Source: Iris pallida (lineage: Eukaryota > Streptophyta > Magnoliopsida > Asparagales > Iridaceae). Taken from it: a DNA stretch of 64,000 nt. The notes beneath the pieces were generated by a model that saw nothing but the letters and a program-made list of their open reading frames with translations, made no database searches and had not been told where the DNA came from. Position numbers and translations under genes: made by a program. Location: contig JANAVB010005598.1 in NCBI GenBank assembly GCA_029216955.1, forward strand, positions 677,036-741,035, in the 5' to 3' direction. Positions 57,698-64,000 of this stretch are shown in pieces; the first letter of the stretch is position 1, and the number at the start of each line of letters is the position of its first letter.

Positions 57698-58880
57698 TTT
57701 GAAATCGAACTAATTTATACATGATTAAATTTTGTCACTAGCTCTAAGTATTTTCCAACAAGTTATATCAGAAATATTAGAGATTGTGACTTGTTAGTCC
57801 AACTCAAACATGCCAAGGGTGAAGCGAGAATAATGGAAATATCTAAAATGATGTACAAAATGACATCTTTTGAAGTGCTATTGCTAAACTAAAATCAAGA
57901 GGTACATAAATACTCTAATCATCAAGAAAGGTATCTTTTTCACATTTACCTACGTTTCTATTCATTTTGATTTTCAAGTATAGTTGGACAAATATATATA
58001 TTGTGGAATGTGTGAGCCAATTTTCTTGGTTTATGTATATAGATTATGGTGATGTTGAAAGATATTTTTCCTTGATTGGTTCGCATGTTTGAACCTTATA
58101 TGACTATATTATCTTAATATTAGAATTTCTAGTTAGAAAGAAATCACAATATTGTTCTGTCACAATATTTAAATTATGTTAGGCAAACATTGGTCTCCAT
58201 ATAAACTGTGACTTTATAATTTTCTTTGATACGTTCAAACAATTTAGTCAAAAGAAAATAGTCTAGTGATATTGCAAATCCCTATAAATCTAAAGTTTTA
58301 AAAGTTGAGATTATTTTGGGTACAAGCCGAAAGAGTCCTTCTGTCAACTGGGCATAAATAGCTCTAAGCGACATAGTATTTAATCGTCCCCCTGTGGACC
58401 TCCGCTGGTTGGAAACCAGCCCTACAGCTAACCCAAATTGATCAAAACTTGATAAACTAAAGATTTGATAAGGTCAATTAGCAAAAATCACTTAAACTAT
58501 TATATTGTCATTTTTGTAAGAATGGCTTGTAAAGATAAATCTTTAGAGCCAAAGAAGAAGTTATTGTATCTTACTTTAAAAGATGACAGACTCAGACAAG
58601 TTATGAATCACTATCATTGGATTTATATCAGATATTAGTGAAATCACACATATGTCTAATGAATCTGATGACACAACGTATGATTTAGGAGTAGCTCAAA
58701 CATTTAGCTTTGTTAAACATACTTCTAAATAAATGGACTACTACTAGTTTTATAGAATTATAAGTGTTTTCTGAGTTATTATATGACATATTCTTTGAAT
58801 ATGAAAACACTAAAGGTTTCACCTGTGACAACTTAGATACTCATAAGTTGATAGGTTCATGTGACAACTATCATAACTAG
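55043..58880. other. Decayed copia interior, mostly unrecognisable
   Basis: AT-rich DNA with no reading frame over about 90 residues and no motif I can assign. A (TA)n tract lies at 57642-57694. By position it should hold gag and most of pol of the copia element, either decayed beyond recognition or replaced. Confidence 0.5.
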
Positions 58881-58889
58881 GAGTATCAA

Positions 58890-59300
58890 ATAATTTGAAT
58901 GGTATATTTAAACATGGCTTGTATCGAAGCTGAATGGCTCAAATATCTTACTATGTATATATCGAATAGATTCATAGACTTTTGCTATGACTTTATGATA
59001 TATATTAAGACTGAGTAGATCAAGCATCTTATTATGCATATGCATGATCTACATATACCTGTCATTTTTATAAATTATGCAGCTAAATCATTATATTGTG
59101 TGAATTCTAAAATGAACAGGTACCTGCAGCTGCGTTTCAAGATATTAAAAGCGCCTAAAAGACAAAAAATGTGGTTCTTGACTATAAAAGTCATAAAAAC
59201 TTTACAGATCTTTTGACGAAGAGTCTGTTTACTCTTGACGAAGAGTTTGTCTAGAAAATTAGTCATTGAATCATCAAGGGAGATGGGGTTAAGCCCATAG
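58890..59300 (+). pseudogene. Copia RNase H relic
   Basis: Translation in shifting frames gives EAEWLKYL-like residues (near 58930) and AAKSLYCVNSKMNRYLQLRF (59078-59140), echoing the family motif for the end of RNase H. Then come LLTKSL-like residues and MGLSP-like residues before 59300. Downstream 59300-59910 has the usual copia 3' untranslated layout and a G-rich tract (TTTTGGGGGGG, 59910-59920). ORF 59034-59216 covers part of it. The relic fixes the element's direction as plus. Confidence 0.55.
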
Positions 59301-59922
59301 TTTAGTCACTAGCAGTAGCAACCCAACCAAGTCTGGCTGGAGATCCTAAGAAGCCGGTTCAATGGGTAGGAACAAGCTGGACTAGGTAACTATTATAAAT
59401 ACTGAATCTGAGATTAAATTCTCTTAAAATAAAAGCCCAAGAGACTGTAAATATGTACTTTGATACCCTATCCCTATGGTGACAGTGTTTTAGTATGATA
59501 TGGATAAGGTGAGTTTAAACTCTTAATAAGTCCAAGCATGATATGTATGGTTGATTTATATCACCAACCCTTGAGGACTTACCTATATGAGATGTCGTGA
59601 AGGCCGCGACTATAGGACAAGGCGATCCTAGACAACTCTCATTAAATGTGTAAAAGTGCGCATGGCCAACCAAACACACCACCCGATAGACCCACGTACC
59701 TCTAGCGTACTATATGTGCTATTCTCTGAATCTGGTTCAAAAAGACTGATTCAAGGCGTAGTCCATCAAGCTCTTCTTCAGACAAAGACAATAGTCACTA
59801 CGTGAGATTCAAGGCTGTAGTTCATCTCATTTATGCATAGTATACAACTGCCCAGAAATTTTCTTAATTTTTACTTATTTTTTTCCTTCTATTACTTCAA
59901 AATTTGACCTTTTGGGGGGGAT

Positions 59923-60724
59923 TATTGTCTTGTGTGCTTTTGAGCACATACATAAAAGACAAAAGCTCAAATTCCACTCCTTTAGTCCCACATCGGCTAA
60001 GGAGTTCGAGTTACTTGTGCATATATTGACTTACCTCATATTGCTCCATTGAAGTATTGTGTCGGAGCCCTATAGCCACACGCGCGCGCCGTCGCCGCCG
60101 TCCGGCCCGGCCCGGCTCGTTTCTTCTGCGCGCTAATGGTTGCAGATACGTGCCCACATCTGCGGATGCCGAATGCCGATTCGATTTTCTCTTCGAATTC
60201 GGGCTGAGATCCTAAAATCTTTTTTTCTCATCTTAAATTTTTGACCGTTACAATCATTAATTTTCTGTAACGTATGAACACTTTATTTTGTCCAGGTTCA
60301 ATAAACCACATGTTACACATTTTGTTTATTGTCTAACGTTAGGATTTTAATAGACTAGTTAATTAGCCTTCATTCTCAATTATTCCCTAACCATTGGAGA
60401 AGTGCCTATATATTGAGGCCCATCTCAATCATTCGTCCCTTACCAAAACTCTCTTAAAAAATCTTGTATCTCGTTTTTCCGAAACTTTTCGTTCTTCGTT
60501 CGTTGCTCTTGGCAGAGCTAAGTCGAGGGTCACTCTCTCTACGTCTTGTATGACAAGGAGATTCCAATGGAGCAAAAATTTTATCAATAGGAGCATTCGG
60601 ACAAAGTCTGCACATAGACCTGAATTAACTTTTATGGTAGTGCTATTGCCCAACTTCCCCGGAGGCTAATAACAATTTACTATTTTATTTTTCTTGCAGA
60701 TATTAAATGGAAGAAAATTTAAGA
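59923..60724 (+). mobile_element. Copia 3' LTR with the uninterrupted CACTA target site
   Basis: It follows the G-rich tract and aligns with both pieces of the 5' LTR. It is continuous across GCCGATTCGATTTTCTCTTC (about 60174-60193), the place where the CACTA element sits in the other copy. End positions are approximate. ORFs 60394-60669 and 60429-60653 have no domain. Confidence 0.78.
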
Positions 60725-60850
60725 AATAATAATAGGGGGTGGGTTCTCTTCCTACATGGAGAAATTTCTAATAACACCCAATGTTGTTCAATGATCGAAG
60801 AAGCTTGCAAAAGTCGAATGAGGATAAGAGACTATAACATGTGGCATCTG

Positions 60851-61180
60851 CACTACAATAATAATGCCTTTTCTTCACGGTTGTCTCCGTCAAAAAAGGA
60901 TTTTCTTGACCATTTTGGATACGCCATCTAGCCGGAGAAAAGAAATTTTTTTAATTTTCTTGACGATTTCTAGTTTTGTTTTCTTGACGGTTTTAAACCG
61001 TCAAGTAAGAAAACTTTCTTAACGGTTTTAGCCATCAAGAAAAGAACAACACAAAACCGTCAAGGTAGGTAGGAACTTTTATTAACTATGGCCGTTAAAA
61101 AAATCATTTTCATGACAAAAGAAAAGTCAAGAATTTATTTTATGTTTAAAAAACCATCAAAAAATGATGTTTTGTAGCAG
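60851..61180. mobile_element. Small CACTA-like non-autonomous element
   Basis: The left end is CACTACAATAATAATG. The right end, ATGATGTTTTGTAGCA, is close to its inverse. AACCGTCAAGA/TCTTGACGGTT words repeat about eight times in both orientations inside. No clear 3-bp target duplication. About 330 bp and non-coding. Confidence 0.6.
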
Positions 61181-62991
61181 TATTTAGATATTTGTTGACC
61201 TGTGATAACCGTCAAGAAAAGCTAATGTTTGTATAACAATTTTTTTTTCTATATAATCGAGAACATCGCAAATAATTTCAAGAGTCTTTGCATCCTAAAA
61301 TGTCATGTTGCATCTTGTTAAGCTTGGCACCTTGTAGTTGCAAACTCAAAACTCAAAATCTAAATCACCCTTCACAATGAACATTGGGCATACTTTCCCC
61401 TAGATACATGTCTTAAGTAGCATGCATGTGTACTTAGCAGACCCCAAAAGAAGTATTCTGAGTAAGCAAAGGAGAAATAAAGTCGACAATGAAGATAGTT
61501 CACTAAACAAAGGTTTCCATAGAAATGTTCTCGAGGAGCATATGAAGAGCGTTTATCTTTACATGACCAAGGTCAAATTAATCTATAAGCACATACTTTA
61601 TACTTTAAATGGTATGAAGAACAATTTCAACAGAACCTGAAAACATTTAAAGAGCTCAGAAGATAGATGTGTAGCACTATCAATATGAGAACGTATCTAA
61701 AATTTCAATTCATACCTTACAATGTATATAGGATAACCCTCCATGGAGCTGACTTTCAAGGCCTGATTTAGCTTCTCAAATTTCTGACCACAAGCTTGAT
61801 GTTTGCCAATTAATATAGGAGACTTGTTTGATTATAATAATGTGCAGGTTTTCATTTGGTAGGCTAGAGAGTTTAAGTCTTTCAATCCCTTTTGTGTTGC
61901 ATACTAAAGTAACTGAAATATAAAGCATATTATCTTTTAAAAAGACGATGCTAGTTGTACTGAAAATAAACCTGAATGGCAATACAAATTTGTCATTAAT
62001 TGTTACCCATAGATTCCAACCAGTAATGTCTGCTTTCTGAAAGCAACCTGGAAAAGATTGAAAAGAGCCTATATAATGGAATGGTTTGAAGACAACTACC
62101 CAACTTTAGAGGGAGGGTAATTTGAGTGTGTGTCAATAATTTCCTAATAACAGTAAGGCAATGAACAAACTAAAAATAACTAAGTAGTAAAGCACATATA
62201 TATGGAATGTAAATAGAGTTTAAAAGATCAAACGCATACCGTGATGTATACTAGTATCTCTCATATAGGACTAATCTAGTCTCAAGAACTCTCGCTCGAT
62301 GTTAATCCATTACCAGTGAAAAACACAAGTTTTGATTCGAAGACTTGCAACTTTGTAGACATGCACTGCGTGCCTTGATCCGAAGAACACGACAACTTAA
62401 AGCTTAAGAAATAAAAGCACACTTGGATTTTTTTCAAGTTTGTACAACTCTTAAACAACTTCTAGTCGACTCTCACTTCAGCATTTCAGAACAATGGAAG
62501 ATGTTTTAGTAGATAGGAATGTTCATAGATCAATAGAGAAGAGATGGCAAGATGTGTCACGTCCCAATCCCGCAGGATCATTCATCCACGCTTTCATCTC
62601 TGTGAAACCGTTCGTCATTATTTGGACATGATACCGTGCAAGTCTAAGTTGCGCTTGCATAAGGCCAATACCTACACAATACAACTAAACAAAACAAAAC
62701 ACAACACAAGTAGTTAAATACAGAAAACCAAATTTTGACACAAAGATTTGAAATGAAAAGAATTTCTTTTATTGATAACTTGATAGGATACAAAATACAA
62801 AGCTTTGCGACTCAAAATGTTCTGACTGGCTTACATCTTTTATTTAGAACTTTTCTTGAAAATAACCATAATGCCCATACATCATATTCCTTTACTACAA
62901 AAACCAAAAGTAAAGACACCTTCAAATGAACTACTAGACTTGAAAAAAATTTCTTCGAGGCGATTGAACAAGCTCCAATAGGCTGGACGAG
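61181..62991. other. AT-rich intergenic DNA, no gene seen
   Basis: No frame over 75 residues shows a domain. Near 62557 TGTGTCACGTCCCAATCCC looks like an LTR edge word but has no supporting partner. Confidence 0.5.

Positions 62992-64000
<1,009 letters not shown>

Noticed and set aside
62550..62580. TGTGTCACGTCCCAATCCC as an LTR boundary
   Set aside because: Similar to Ty3 LTR edges here, but no partner edge, primer site or polypurine tract could be found.

Overview
The window is nuclear DNA of a flowering plant from a repeat-rich stretch of the genome. It holds plant lineages of Ty3 and Ty1/copia retrotransposons, a plant L1-type LINE, hAT, CACTA and foldback DNA transposons, many long (AT)n tracts, and one perfect GT-AG intron inside a pol gene. 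I see no convincing host gene, no rRNA or tRNA gene and no CRISPR array. Almost every long reading frame is a transposon protein, usually broken, or a microsatellite artefact. The species cannot be named from the sequence.

Left third (1-28.2 kb) is a nest of Ty3 elements of the chromodomain (Tekay/Del-like) group. Element X is on the + strand: gag-pol at 16.85-21.5 kb and 3' LTR at 21623-25017. Its 5' LTR is cut into 1854-2695 and 15511-16602. Inside that 5' LTR sit element Y on the - strand (2696-15510) and an LTR fragment Z (1-1853, - strand). Y has LTRs at 3170-6768 and 11932-15510 around one gag-pol. Beyond its left LTR a second primer site and gag start follow, so Y is a remnant of an LTR-internal-LTR-internal array. 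X itself lies in an older - strand element W (25018 to about 28200).

Middle (28.2-41.9 kb): a decayed LINE ORF2 (28277-31940). Then a Ty1/copia element (32601-35425) whose left end is an inverted 51-bp piece of its own LTR, yet which has a perfect 5-bp target duplication. Then a 586-bp hAT-derived element (35488-36073), a foldback element with arms near 270 bp (about 36655-37550), and a hAT element with a degraded transposase (38270-41854).

Right third (42-64 kb): an old copia element whose left LTR (about 41980-42237 plus 54495-55042) was split by a CACTA element (42238-54491). The copia 3' LTR at about 59923-60724 still preserves the empty target site. The CACTA element carries a multi-exon En/Spm-type accessory gene on the - strand. 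It was itself invaded by Tat/Ogre-like Ty3 material in a head-to-head arrangement (43052-50360), and that was invaded by a solo LTR (43962-47122) related to Z. The last 3.3 kb contain a small CACTA-like element, unannotated AT-rich DNA, a possible LTR start and a (TA)n-(GT)n-(CA)n tract.

Insertion order read from the nesting: W, then X, then Y and Z; and copia, then CACTA, then the Tat-like material, then the solo LTR. The elements do not form a shared pathway. What is informative is how they interrupt, copy and preserve one another.
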